A program made the position numbers and the translations under genes. Below are positions 26,791 through 34,874 of a DNA stretch of 64,000 bases, piece after piece. The notes beneath the pieces were generated by a model. That model was given only the letters and a program-made list of their open reading frames with translations. It was not told the origin of the DNA and made no database searches. Source of the stretch: Flavobacterium fragile (GTDB lineage: Bacteria > Bacteroidota > Bacteroidia > Flavobacteriales > Flavobacteriaceae); NCBI RefSeq assembly GCF_023634865.1, contig NZ_JAMLJN010000001.1, positions 463,780 through 527,779 of the forward strand. The letters are read 5' to 3'. The stretch's first letter is position 1. Every line of letters begins with the position of its first letter.

Positions 26791-27159
26791 ATGGATTTTC
26801 AAGTTATTTTATCTTTGATGGTAATAGGAATTCTAGCTGGAATCTTAAGTGGTTTGGTTGGAGTAGGTGGTGGTGTAGTAATGGTTCCCATGTTGGTGCT
26901 GTTATTAGGCTTTACCCAACATCAAGCACAAGGTACAAGTTTAGCGGTTTTAGTAGTGCCGGTAACTGCTGTTGCTGTTTATAATTACTATAAAGAAGGA
27001 CATATCGATTGGAGGTATGCTGCGGTTATAGCTATGTTTTTTGTGGTAGGAGGTTATTTCGGTAGCAAAATAGCCATTGGTTTAGACCAAAAAGTACTAA
27101 AAAAAGTATTTGGGTTTATTCTTTTATTTATTGCAGGGAAAATGTTGATAGGCAAATAA
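26791..27159 (+). CDS. TauE/SafE family transporter (half-size)
   Basis: An inner-membrane anion exporter family member. I chose the ATG at 26791 (MDFQVILSLM), which follows the transglycosylase stop by 10 bases; the longer frame from 26743 would overlap that gene. The protein is 122 residues with four membrane helices and carries one TauE repeat, with the motif GxxSGLVGVGGG near residue 20 and QGTSLA near 55. Most TauE proteins have two repeats (about 250 residues), so this is a half-size form that would work as a dimer. Such short members are frequent in Bacteroidota. The substrate is unknown. Confidence 0.85.
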   Translation: MDFQVILSLMVIGILAGILSGLVGVGGGVVMVPMLVLLLGFTQHQAQGTSLAVLVVPVTAVAVYNYYKEGHIDWRYAAVIAMFFVVGGYFGSKIAIGLDQKVLKKVFGFILLFIAGKMLIGK

Positions 27160-27160
27160 A

Positions 27161-27187
27161 AAAAGCACCTTGTAAGATGCTTTTTTT
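27161..27187. terminator. Bidirectional terminator after the TauE gene
   Basis: AAAAGCA / TGCTTTT with a 10-nt loop, followed by a T-run and preceded by an A-run. It lies between convergent genes. Confidence 0.75.
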
Positions 27188-27203
27188 ATTATAAAAAGAA
27201 AAA

Positions 27204-27719
27204 TTACATTTTCTTCATTTGGTCTTTCATCATTTTGATTTGGTCTTTCAACATATTGTGTTTGTCTAATTTCTTAGCTTCATTTAAAAGATTGGTAGCT
27301 TCTAATTTTCTTCTTCTTGTCATGGCAATACCTGCTAATTGTAATTTTGCTAAAGCCAAATCTTGATCCATTGATAATCCTAATGCAATAGCTTTTTTGA
27401 AATATTTTTCAGCTTCAATTAAATTGGTTTGAGATACCATTAATCCGTTAAGATAGTTGTAATACCCTTGTTGTTTCCTAACTAAAGCCGCTTCTGGATT
27501 TTTAATATAAGCCAACCATTTTTGAGCACCAGGAAAATCTTGTTTTCTCAATTTTAAAAACGCTAACAAAATGAACTCATTTTTGAAATATAAGAAAATA
27601 AAAATGGTAGAGAACAATAGTAAAAAGATTCCATTTCCAATGTTGTTTTCAGTGAATTGATAAATTCCAAAAGCTATAATTAATGCAGCTAAAATTAATT
27701 TGATATTTTTGTGAAACAT
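27204..27719 (-). CDS. TPR-like membrane protein
   Basis: A 171-residue protein from the ATG at 27719 (MFHKNIKLILAALI); the frame extends to 27758, but this start begins the first membrane helix. Two membrane helices (about 6-24 and 29-48) are followed by a helical region with two tetratricopeptide-like repeats (about 85-150: YYNYLNGLMVSQTNLIEAEKYFKKAIALG and AKLQLAGIAMTRRRKLEATNLLNEAKK). The tail is Met/Lys-rich. No function is recognised; TPR regions usually mediate protein contacts. Confidence 0.7.
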   Translation of the reverse strand: MFHKNIKLILAALIIAFGIYQFTENNIGNGIFLLLFSTIFIFLYFKNEFILLAFLKLRKQDFPGAQKWLAYIKNPEAALVRKQQGYYNYLNGLMVSQTNLIEAEKYFKKAIALGLSMDQDLALAKLQLAGIAMTRRRKLEATNLLNEAKKLDKHNMLKDQIKMMKDQMKKM

Positions 27720-27782
27720 AATAAGTGTTTTTGTTGAGTGCAAAGGTAATAAAATCAATTAAAAATATTTTTAAAAAAGTAT

Positions 27783-27812
27783 TTGCGAATGAAAAAAGTC
27801 TTTGTATATTTG
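27783..27812 (+). promoter_or_regulatory. Promoter of rpmH (TTG-N19-TATATTTG)
   Basis: TTG at 27783-27785 and TATATTTG at 27805-27812, 19-base spacer, about 70 bases before the ATG. Confidence 0.75.
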
Positions 27813-27884
27813 CACTCGGTTTTCAAGACAGGGAGCCTTTGAGTTTAAAAAAGATTTAATTTATAGATTTTAAAAGATACTACA

Positions 27885-28046
27885 ATGAGTAAGAGAACGT
27901 TTCAACCATCAAAAAGAAAAAGAAGAAATAAGCACGGTTTCATGGATAGAATGGCTTCTGCAAATGGAAGAAAAGTGCTTGCTCGTAGAAGAGCTAAAGG
28001 AAGACATAAATTAACTGTTTCTTGCGAACCAAGACACAAAAAATAA
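27885..28046 (+). CDS. rpmH: 50S ribosomal protein L34
   Basis: A 53-codon gene. The protein starts [19 protein letters not shown] and contains [21 protein letters not shown], the L34 signature; a short C-terminal extension [10 protein letters not shown] is present, as in other Bacteroidota. It is highly basic and binds 23S rRNA. It has its own promoter about 70 bases upstream and a strong terminator 24 bases downstream. Unlike in many bacteria, it is not next to dnaA or rnpA. Confidence 0.96.
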   Translation: MSKRTFQPSKRKRRNKHGFMDRMASANGRKVLARRRAKGRHKLTVSCEPRHKK

Positions 28047-28070
28047 TGTTTTAGCTTAAACAATATATTA

Positions 28071-28102
28071 GCCGTTACTTTTATGAGTAACGGCTTTTTT
28101 TT
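28071..28102 (+). terminator. Terminator after rpmH
   Basis: GCCGTTACT / AGTAACGGC, a perfect 9-bp stem with a 6-nt loop and a run of T. Confidence 0.9.
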
Positions 28103-28213
28103 AAACTGTTTATAAAATTTGAAAAATTTTGATTTTCATTTCGTTACAAACCTTTGAAAATTAGTAATTTTATAATCACAATATAACTACAACCCACAAC
28201 AAACAACAACACA

Positions 28214-31069
28214 ATGCCTAAAGACACTACAATCAAATCGGTTTTAATTATTGGATCTGGACCTATCGTTATTGGTCAAGCTTGCGAATTTGATTATGCA
28301 GGTTCTCAATCCGCTCGTTCCTTAAGAGAAGAAGGAATTGAAGTTATCTTAATTAATTCTAACCCAGCGACAATCATGACCGACCCTTCCATGGCGGATC
28401 ATGTGTATCTGAAGCCCTTAACCACTAAATCCATCATCGAAATTCTTAAAGCGCATCCACAAATAGACGCTGTTTTACCAACAATGGGAGGTCAAACGGC
28501 ACTTAATTTGGCAATTGAAGCGGAAGAAAAAGGAATTTGGAAAGATTTTGGAGTGCGTTTGATTGGAGTAGACATCAATGCCATCAATATAACTGAAGAT
28601 AGAGAAAAATTCAAAGTACTTTTAAATCAAATTGGAATTCCGCAAGCACCTGCAAAAACAGCTAATTCGTTCTTAAAAGGAAAAGAAATTGCGCAAGAGT
28701 TTGGATTTCCGTTGGTAATTCGCCCTTCGTTTACCCTTGGTGGTACTGGAGCTGCTTTTGTACATAAAAAAGAAGATTTTGATGATTTATTAACCCGTGG
28801 TTTAGAAGCTTCTCCTATTCACGAAGTGTTGATTGATAAGGCTTTACTTGGTTGGAAAGAATATGAATTAGAGTTGCTTCGAGATAAAAACGATAACGTA
28901 GTGATCATCTGTACGATTGAAAATATGGACCCAATGGGAATTCATACTGGAGATTCGATTACAGTAGCACCTGCAATGACCTTATCGGATACCACATTCC
29001 AGAAAATGCGTGATATGGCGATTTTAATGATGCGCTCTATCGGAAATTTTGCTGGAGGTTGCAATGTACAATTTGCAGTTTCACCTGATGATAAGGAAGA
29101 TATTGTGGCGATTGAGATTAATCCTCGTGTATCGCGTTCTTCGGCATTAGCATCAAAAGCAACGGGTTATCCAATTGCAAAAATTGCAACGAAATTAGCT
29201 TTAGGTTACAACTTAGATGAGTTGCAAAATCAAATTACAAAATCAACTTCAGCTTTATTTGAACCAACTTTAGATTATGTAATTGTAAAAATACCAAGAT
29301 GGAACTTCGATAAATTTGAAGGCTCAGACCGCACGTTAGGTCTTCAAATGAAATCGGTAGGCGAAGTGATGGGAATTGGGCGTTCGTTTCAAGAAGCGCT
29401 TCACAAAGCTACTCAGTCGTTGGAAATCAAACGTAATGGTTTGGGGTCGGATGGAAAAGGTTACCAGAACTACGAACAAATCATTGAAAAATTAACGTTT
29501 GCTAGTTGGGATCGTGTTTTCGTAATTTATGATGCTATTGCGATGGGAATTCCTTTAAGTAGAATTCACGAGATTACGAAAATCGACATGTGGTTCTTGA
29601 AACAGTATGAGGAATTATTCCATCTAGAAAAAGAAATTTCAAATTATAAAATTGATACCTTACCTAGAGAATTGCTTTTAGAAGCGAAACAAAAAGGATA
29701 TGGAGACCGTCAAATTGCCCACATGATGGGTTGTTTGGAAAGTCAAGTTCGAAAATTACGAGAGGATTTTAACATCAAACGCGTATTCAAATTAGTAGAT
29801 ACTTGTGCGGCGGAATTTAAAGCAGTAACGCCTTATTTTTACTCGACTTTTGAAGCTGAAATTGAAAAAGCAGAAGGAACTAAATATGTTCACAACGAAA
29901 GTGTTGTTACAGATAAAAAGAAAGTAGTCGTTTTAGGTTCGGGACCCAATAGAATTGGACAAGGAATTGAATTCGATTATTCTTGTGTTCACGGAGTTTT
30001 AGCAGCCAAAGAATGTGGTTATGAAACCATTATGATTAACTGTAACCCAGAAACAGTTTCTACCGATTTTGATACGGCAGATAAATTGTATTTCGAGCCT
30101 GTTTTTTGGGAACACATTTACGATATTATCCAACATGAAAAGCCAGAAGGTGTAATTGTTCAGTTGGGTGGTCAAACGGCTTTGAAATTAGCAGAAAAAT
30201 TATCGAAAAACGGAATTAAAATCATCGGAACTTCTTTTGATGCATTAGATTTAGCAGAAGATAGAGGAAGATTCTCTGAATTGTTAACCGAATTAAATAT
30301 TCCGTTCCCAAGATTTGGAGTAGCAGAGAATGCGGAAGAAGCAGTTCAACTAGCAGATTCATTAGACTTCCCACTTTTAGTGCGTCCTTCTTATGTATTA
30401 GGAGGTCAGGGAATGAAAATTGTTATCAACAAACAAGAGTTGGAAGAACACGTTATCGAGATTTTAAAACATATTCCTAATAATAAATTGTTGTTAGACC
30501 ATTATCTAGATGGTGCTATTGAAGCAGAAGCAGACGCCATTTGCGATGCGGATGGAAATGTGTACATCATAGGAATTATGGAGCACATTGAGCCTTGTGG
30601 AGTACATTCGGGAGATAGCAACGCTACATTGCCACCATTTAATTTAGGTGAGTTTGTGATGCAACAAATTAAAGACCATACAAAGAAAATTGCGGTGGCT
30701 TTAAAAACGGTTGGGTTAATCAATATCCAGTTTGCGATAAAAGACGATATTGTTTACATTATTGAAGCAAATCCAAGAGCTTCTCGTACAGTTCCATTTA
30801 TTGCTAAAGCATATGGGGAGCCATATGTAAATTACGCAACAAAAGTAATGTTAGGTCATAATAAAGTTACTGATTTTACTTTCAACCCACAATTAAAAGG
30901 GTATGCGATTAAACAACCCGTATTCTCTTTTAGTAAGTTCCCAAATGTAAACAAAGCATTAGGGCCTGAAATGAAATCTACAGGAGAAAGCATTTTATTT
31001 ATCGATGATTTGAAAGACGATCAATTCTACGATTTGTATTCAAGAAGAAAAATGTATTTAACGAAGTAA
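28214..31069 (+). CDS. carB: Carbamoyl-phosphate synthase large subunit
   Basis: It makes carbamoyl phosphate from ammonia, bicarbonate and two ATP for pyrimidines and arginine. The 951 residues hold two homologous ATP-grasp halves (about 1-400 and 555-935), each opening with a GSGP.RIGQG/VIGQA loop. The oligomerisation domain lies between them (about 400-550). The protein ends in YDLYSRRKMYLTK, right after the second ATP-grasp domain. The C-terminal allosteric (MGS-like) domain of about 120 residues found in Escherichia coli CarB (1073 residues) is absent, with no remnant downstream. The carA gene is not in this window. Confidence 0.95.
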   Translation: MPKDTTIKSVLIIGSGPIVIGQACEFDYAGSQSARSLREEGIEVILINSNPATIMTDPSMADHVYLKPLTTKSIIEILKAHPQIDAVLPTMGGQTALNLAIEAEEKGIWKDFGVRLIGVDINAINITEDREKFKVLLNQIGIPQAPAKTANSFLKGKEIAQEFGFPLVIRPSFTLGGTGAAFVHKKEDFDDLLTRGLEASPIHEVLIDKALLGWKEYELELLRDKNDNVVIICTIENMDPMGIHTGDSITVAPAMTLSDTTFQKMRDMAILMMRSIGNFAGGCNVQFAVSPDDKEDIVAIEINPRVSRSSALASKATGYPIAKIATKLALGYNLDELQNQITKSTSALFEPTLDYVIVKIPRWNFDKFEGSDRTLGLQMKSVGEVMGIGRSFQEALHKATQSLEIKRNGLGSDGKGYQNYEQIIEKLTFASWDRVFVIYDAIAMGIPLSRIHEITKIDMWFLKQYEELFHLEKEISNYKIDTLPRELLLEAKQKGYGDRQIAHMMGCLESQVRKLREDFNIKRVFKLVDTCAAEFKAVTPYFYSTFEAEIEKAEGTKYVHNESVVTDKKKVVVLGSGPNRIGQGIEFDYSCVHGVLAAKECGYETIMINCNPETVSTDFDTADKLYFEPVFWEHIYDIIQHEKPEGVIVQLGGQTALKLAEKLSKNGIKIIGTSFDALDLAEDRGRFSELLTELNIPFPRFGVAENAEEAVQLADSLDFPLLVRPSYVLGGQGMKIVINKQELEEHVIEILKHIPNNKLLLDHYLDGAIEAEADAICDADGNVYIIGIMEHIEPCGVHSGDSNATLPPFNLGEFVMQQIKDHTKKIAVALKTVGLINIQFAIKDDIVYIIEANPRASRTVPFIAKAYGEPYVNYATKVMLGHNKVTDFTFNPQLKGYAIKQPVFSFSKFPNVNKALGPEMKSTGESILFIDDLKDDQFYDLYSRRKMYLTK

Positions 31070-31074
31070 TACAG

Positions 31075-31105
31075 AAAATCCCAATCGAAAGATTGGGATT
31101 TTTTT
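31075..31105 (+). terminator. Terminator after carB
   Basis: A 12-bp perfect stem (AAAATCCCAATC / GATTGGGATTTT) with a GAAA tetraloop and T-run. Confidence 0.92.
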
Positions 31106-31106
31106 A

Positions 31107-31141
31107 TTGATTATGGGCACGGAATGCAATTCCGAGTTATC
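31107..31141 (-). repeat. Dispersed 35-bp repeat, copy 1
   Basis: On the minus strand this reads GATAACTCGGAATTGCATTC and continues CGTGCCCATAATCAA. It matches the plus strand at 59208-59242 with few mismatches (about 30 of 35). Internal GGAAT-TGC-ATTCC can pair. Confidence 0.65.
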
Positions 31142-31158
31142 AGGTAATCTAATTTGAA

Positions 31159-31404
31159 TTATTTCAATTTCTTATGTTTGTTGTAAATTGATTTGCAAAT
31201 TTTTTCCATAGAGTTGAAAATTGATATATCAAAATTTGGTGATTTGGTAATTAATGTCAATGTTTGAACTGCACTGTAAAGCAATTCATTATCAGTTTGT
31301 TTGATTCGTTCAATGAAGTTTATCTGGTTACTTCCTTTTGATGAATCGGATACAATGACTTCTTGTGTATTACTATCTAATGCAAATAAAAAAATCTTTT
31401 CCAT
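31159..31404 (-). CDS. Small protein of unknown function
   Basis: An 81-residue protein from the ATG at 31404 (MEKIFLFALDSNTQEVIVSD). The longer frame to 31440 would overlap the end of the HNH gene, whose stop is 17 bases upstream. The sequence is mostly helical from residue 20, with ERIKQTDNELLYSAVQTLTLIT and a basic end YNKHKKLK. No cysteines, signal peptide or membrane segment. I do not recognise it. It is the last gene of a small minus-strand run with the secreted HNH and PH-domain genes. Confidence 0.5.
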   Translation of the reverse strand: MEKIFLFALDSNTQEVIVSDSSKGSNQINFIERIKQTDNELLYSAVQTLTLITKSPNFDISIFNSMEKICKSIYNKHKKLK

Positions 31405-31421
31405 TTTTCTTAATTTTAGTT

Positions 31422-31856
31422 TTATTGGTGATGATGGCAACGTCCACTTTGATTAGTTGTTCTATTTTTACATCTAAAACCTTTCTTTGTTGTGCCTGTG
31501 CATTGTGATGCTGTATTCTTGGGTTGCTCAGATTTGGAGTAACTTTCTCCCGAAGAATTTCCATCACAACAATCTATACCTACTTTTTTATTATGAATTT
31601 TACAATAGCAACTATTTGATTTACTTCGATTACACTTAAAACAAAGTAACTGAACGTTTGAAACATCACTACTTCCTCCGCAGGAGTATGGTATTATATG
31701 ATCATATTCTAAATTTTCAGTATTACCACAACATTGACAAATACCACCATCTCTTGTAAATACAATTTTTTTTGTTGTTTCTGAAATGTAACGGCTTTGT
31801 GAAAAGCTATTTAAGCTGAATAAAAATATTGACAGTAGTAAAAAAAGCTTTTTCAT
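31422..31856 (-). CDS. Secreted HNH nuclease-like protein
   Basis: A 144-residue protein with a clear Sec signal peptide (MKKLFLLLSIFLFSLNSFSQ). The HNH module spans about 26-80: RDGGICQCCGNTENLEYDHI gives the first CxxC and the Asp-His of the active site, followed by IPYSCGGSSDVSNVQLLC and the second CxxC (CFKC). A Cys-rich C-terminal segment (QCTGTTKKGFRCKNRTTNQ...CHHH) looks like a small zinc-binding DUF5763-like domain. HNH enzymes are normally cytoplasmic, so export is unusual. It could be a nutrient nuclease or a toxin without an obvious immunity gene. Catalytic residues look intact. Confidence 0.8.
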   Translation of the reverse strand: MKKLFLLLSIFLFSLNSFSQSRYISETTKKIVFTRDGGICQCCGNTENLEYDHIIPYSCGGSSDVSNVQLLCFKCNRSKSNSCYCKIHNKKVGIDCCDGNSSGESYSKSEQPKNTASQCTGTTKKGFRCKNRTTNQSGRCHHHQ

Positions 31857-31929
31857 ATTTTATAGTTAATTACAGATAAAAACGAAATAATTTAATGTTT
31901 GTTGTATAATCTAAATTTAAAATAAGTTG

Positions 31930-32343
31930 CTATTTTGAGAGCTTGATCTCAATTTGAGGATTAATTTTTGTCAAATCGGATAAGAATTCGTGTTTGTGCT
32001 CGGGAGAAACAATGATACTTTCATATGTCTTGTAGAAAATTTCTAGTCGGTCAAAAGAAGCGGCAGGCGAACTAATAATGTTGTTAGTAGCTTCAATTTT
32101 TCGAATAGACGATATGTCGATTTTCTCGTTCATAGAGAATCCTGCTTTGACTATGAGTGTAGTATCCTTTATGATATACTTTATAGAAGTAAAGATATAT
32201 GCAATAAATAATAGCGGACTAATAAAAAGCAGCACACTAAGCAAATCAAAGGATTCCGAAAGAACTTTAAATCCTATACCTCCAAACAAGAGTAATAAGA
32301 AAAGAACTAATCCGATACTTATTTTGGATTTATAGATTTTCAT
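31930..32343 (-). CDS. PH-like domain membrane protein
   Basis: A 137-residue protein with two adjacent membrane helices (about 10-30 and 36-55) and a C-terminal domain (58-137) that resembles bacterial PH-like domains: KYIIKDTTLIVKAGFSMNEKIDISSIRKIEAT, then DRLEIFYKTYESIIVSPEHKHEFLSDL. The function is unknown. It is separated by 73 bases from the HNH gene and follows the superoxide dismutase gene by 7 bases on the same strand, so it may be the last gene of the lipid/SOD operon. Confidence 0.7.
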   Translation of the reverse strand: MKIYKSKISIGLVLFLLLLFGGIGFKVLSESFDLLSVLLFISPLLFIAYIFTSIKYIIKDTTLIVKAGFSMNEKIDISSIRKIEATNNIISSPAASFDRLEIFYKTYESIIVSPEHKHEFLSDLTKINPQIEIKLSK

Positions 32344-32350
32344 AAATTTT

Positions 32351-33124
32351 TTACAATTTATTTATTGCCGTTTCATATTTTGCATTTACTACTTTCCAAT
32401 CGATTACATTGAAAATGGCCGTTAAATATTCGTTACGTTTGTTTTGGTAATGTAAATAATAAGCGTGTTCCCAAACGTCGATGGCTAAAATAGGTGTTCC
32501 TCTTACTTCTGCACTTGGCATTAAAGGATTATCTTGGTTGGCAGTGCTGGTAACGGCTAGTTTTCCGTCGCGAGTAACTACTAACCATGCCCAACCGCTT
32601 CCAAATTGGCCAGCTGCGGCATCGGTAAGTTGTTTTTGTAGGTTGTCAAATGAACCTAATTCGGTAGTAATGGCTTCGGCTAAAGCGCCTGTAGGAGTAC
32701 CACCTCCTTTTGGATTTAAAATTTCGAAAAACAAATTATGATTATAATACCCACCCGCGTTGTTTCGGATTTCTTTGTTGTTTACGTCTAAGTTTTTTAG
32801 GATGTCTTCAACTGTTTTTAGTTCTAAATCGGTTCCAATAACAGCCTTGTTTAACTTATTAGCGTAACCTAAATGATGTTTCGAATAATGAATTTCCATA
32901 GTACGACCATCAATATGAGGTTGTAAATCATCATAAGCGTATTTTAATCCTCGCATTTGAAAAACGCCACCTTCAGTAACTTTAACATCTGCAGGATTGC
33001 CCAAAGCGGAAATTTTAGTTTCTACTTCTGGATCTGGTATTTTTACTTCGATAAGTTCGTTTTCTTTTCTACAGCTTGCCATCATTAGTGATACACAAGC
33101 TATCCACAATAATGACTTTTTCAT
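32351..33124 (-). CDS. Superoxide dismutase [Fe/Mn], exported lipoprotein form
   Basis: It removes superoxide. The mature SOD domain (about 58-255) has all metal ligands: His79 (EIHYSKHH), His129 (GGYYNHN), Asp216 and His220 (AIDVWEH). The N-terminus is MKKSLLWIACVSLMMASC, a lipoprotein signal with Cys18, then a linker of about 35 residues. Most SODs of this family are cytoplasmic and about 200 residues; this 257-residue form should be attached to a membrane in the periplasm or on the surface. Fe or Mn preference cannot be decided. It follows the acyl-CoA-binding protein gene by 11 bases. Confidence 0.93.
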   Translation of the reverse strand: MKKSLLWIACVSLMMASCRKENELIEVKIPDPEVETKISALGNPADVKVTEGGVFQMRGLKYAYDDLQPHIDGRTMEIHYSKHHLGYANKLNKAVIGTDLELKTVEDILKNLDVNNKEIRNNAGGYYNHNLFFEILNPKGGGTPTGALAEAITTELGSFDNLQKQLTDAAAGQFGSGWAWLVVTRDGKLAVTSTANQDNPLMPSAEVRGTPILAIDVWEHAYYLHYQNKRNEYLTAIFNVIDWKVVNAKYETAINKL

Positions 33125-33135
33125 GGTAGTAGTGC

Positions 33136-33417
33136 TTAAAGATTTCGTTCTTTTAATAATTCGTTTATGATTCGAATGTATTCGGTTTTAGCTTCTTCAA
33201 CTGTAAGATGTTTTACTTGCATCCAAGCGTTAAGTTTGAAAGCGTTAATGATGTCTTGAGGATTTTGGAATAGGAGCGGAGTGGTAGTTTCGGAAGTTGC
33301 TTGTTTGTACAAGCCATACAATACCAATTGCACATCGTGCGGCACTGATTCTTGTGGAACCAATTGTGCATTAGCAAATGCTTCATCGAATAATGTATTC
33401 AAATCCTTTTCGCTCAT
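33136..33417 (-). CDS. Acyl-CoA-binding protein
   Basis: A 93-residue four-helix ACBP. The family pattern is present: LNTLFDEAFANAQLVPQ at the N-terminus, LVLYGLYKQATS (acyl-CoA contacts around the KQAT segment), FKLNAWMQVK (the usual KWDAW is replaced by LNAW) and EEAKTEYIRIINELL at the end. It binds long-chain acyl-CoA in the cytoplasm. ACBPs are common in eukaryotes and sporadic in bacteria. Here it lies between psd and SOD in a phospholipid operon, 3 bases after the psd stop. Confidence 0.92.
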   Translation of the reverse strand: MSEKDLNTLFDEAFANAQLVPQESVPHDVQLVLYGLYKQATSETTTPLLFQNPQDIINAFKLNAWMQVKHLTVEEAKTEYIRIINELLKERNL

Positions 33418-33420
33418 TAT

Positions 33421-34074
33421 TTATGCTTTTTTACTGATTATCGTTTTATTTCCGATAGCTTTATCACCTAGTTTTACATTGATTTCTGTTCCTAAGGGTA
33501 AGTAAATGTCAACTCTAGAACCAAACTTAATGAAACCTGCATCTTGTCCTTGTACTACACGCATTCCTTCTTTAGCATAATTTACAATACGTCGAGCTAA
33601 AGCCCCTGCAATTTGACGATAAAGGATTTCACCGTATACTCTATTGTTGATAACCACAGTAGTTCTTTCATTTTCTTCACTTGCTTTTGGATGCCAAGCA
33701 ACTAAATATTTCCCTGGGTGATATTTACTGTATTTAACAATTCCATTCACACAATAACGCGTTACGTGAACATTAATAGGCGACATAAAGATAGACACCA
33801 TTAGTCGTTTGTCTTTGAAGTATTCAGGTTCGTAAACTTCTTCAATAACAACCACTTTTCCGTCAACAGGAGCTAAGATATGATTGTCGCTATTGTCGGC
33901 AATACGAGTTGGGTTTCTAAAGAATTGCAATACTAAAACCAGTATCGCTATTGCTAGAATGTATAACGCACTTCGTAACCAATTTACAGAAACAAATGCA
34001 TCGGTTAAGAAAATAATTCCCACAACTAATATTAGGGTGATGAATATGATTTTAGCGCCTTCTTTATGAAACAT
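33421..34074 (-). CDS. psd: Phosphatidylserine decarboxylase family protein
   Basis: A pyruvoyl enzyme that turns phosphatidylserine into phosphatidylethanolamine. At 217 residues it is the short PsdA-like form with two N-terminal membrane helices (about 8-46). Key segments are APVDGKVV, MSPINVHVTRYCVNGIV and KYHPGKYLVA, and the self-cleavage site FIKFGSRVDIYLP, where the chain splits at Gly-Ser to form the pyruvoyl group. It overlaps the cdsA gene by 11 bases, so the two steps of phospholipid synthesis are translationally coupled; pssA is not in the window. Confidence 0.92.
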   Translation of the reverse strand: MFHKEGAKIIFITLILVVGIIFLTDAFVSVNWLRSALYILAIAILVLVLQFFRNPTRIADNSDNHILAPVDGKVVVIEEVYEPEYFKDKRLMVSIFMSPINVHVTRYCVNGIVKYSKYHPGKYLVAWHPKASEENERTTVVINNRVYGEILYRQIAGALARRIVNYAKEGMRVVQGQDAGFIKFGSRVDIYLPLGTEINVKLGDKAIGNKTIISKKA

Positions 34075-34870
34075 AATATAAAATTAAATAAAATAAGTTA
34101 ATAAAAGGGATTACAAATATAATACTATCTAGACGATCTAGAATGCCTCCGTGTCCTGGCATGATATTTCCAGTGTCTTTAATTCCGGCTACACGTTTTA
34201 ATTTTGATTCGATTAAATCGCCTAAAGTACTAAAAACACTTACTATTGCAGCTATCACTACCCAAATGTAAAGGGTTGAAGCCAAAATATAAAATTTAGC
34301 CAATACAATACCTCCAATGATAGTGAATACCAAACCACCAGCAAATCCTTCTATGGTTTTTTTGGGTGAAACACTTGGAAACAATTTGTTCTTTCCAATA
34401 TTTTTACCCACCAAATAAGCAAAAGTATCGTTGGTCCAGATTAGAACTATAATCGAAATTAAAATTTTAGGATTGTAGCCTTTCACACCCATTGCTACGT
34501 AATTTGCAATAACAAATGGAAGCACTACATAGCCAAATAAAATAAAATAACGAGTGTAGGTTTTAAAATCAGATTTATTGGTATTGAAAAGATACAACAA
34601 TAACTTTACAGCAGTAAGAACTGAAATAACAGTTACAATCGTGTTTAAATTGATGTTGATATTTTTATTCCATAAATAAAAATAGGCTCCAGCGGCCAGA
34701 GGAATGCTGATGTACCAATTGAGCTTGCACATTTTGCAGAATTCATAAACTCCAATTACTAAAAAAGCGCCAAAAAGAATAGCTAATCCTTCTTTGGAAT
34801 ATAAAATGGAGCTTAGCAGTAATAAAACATAAACGGCTCCAGATAATGCTCTTTTTAGCGTTTCGTTCAT
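34064..34870 (-). CDS. cdsA: Phosphatidate cytidylyltransferase
   Basis: It makes CDP-diacylglycerol from phosphatidate and CTP in the inner membrane. The 268-residue protein has about seven membrane helices and the C-terminal CDS signature SVFSTLGDLIESKLKRVAGIKDTG...PGHGGILDRLDS. The N-terminal ALSGAVYVLL is typical of the Bacteroidota form. It sits between the LUD gene (4 bases) and psd (11-base overlap), so it belongs to a phospholipid operon. Confidence 0.95.
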   Translation of the reverse strand: MNETLKRALSGAVYVLLLLSSILYSKEGLAILFGAFLVIGVYEFCKMCKLNWYISIPLAAGAYFYLWNKNININLNTIVTVISVLTAVKLLLYLFNTNKSDFKTYTRYFILFGYVVLPFVIANYVAMGVKGYNPKILISIIVLIWTNDTFAYLVGKNIGKNKLFPSVSPKKTIEGFAGGLVFTIIGGIVLAKFYILASTLYIWVVIAAIVSVFSTLGDLIESKLKRVAGIKDTGNIMPGHGGILDRLDSIIFVIPFINLFYLILYYVS

Positions 34871-34874
34871 TATT

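Noticed and set aside
27885..28046. rpmH as a marker of the replication origin
   Set aside because: dnaA and rnpA do not flank it; in Bacteroidota rpmH is often separate from the origin.
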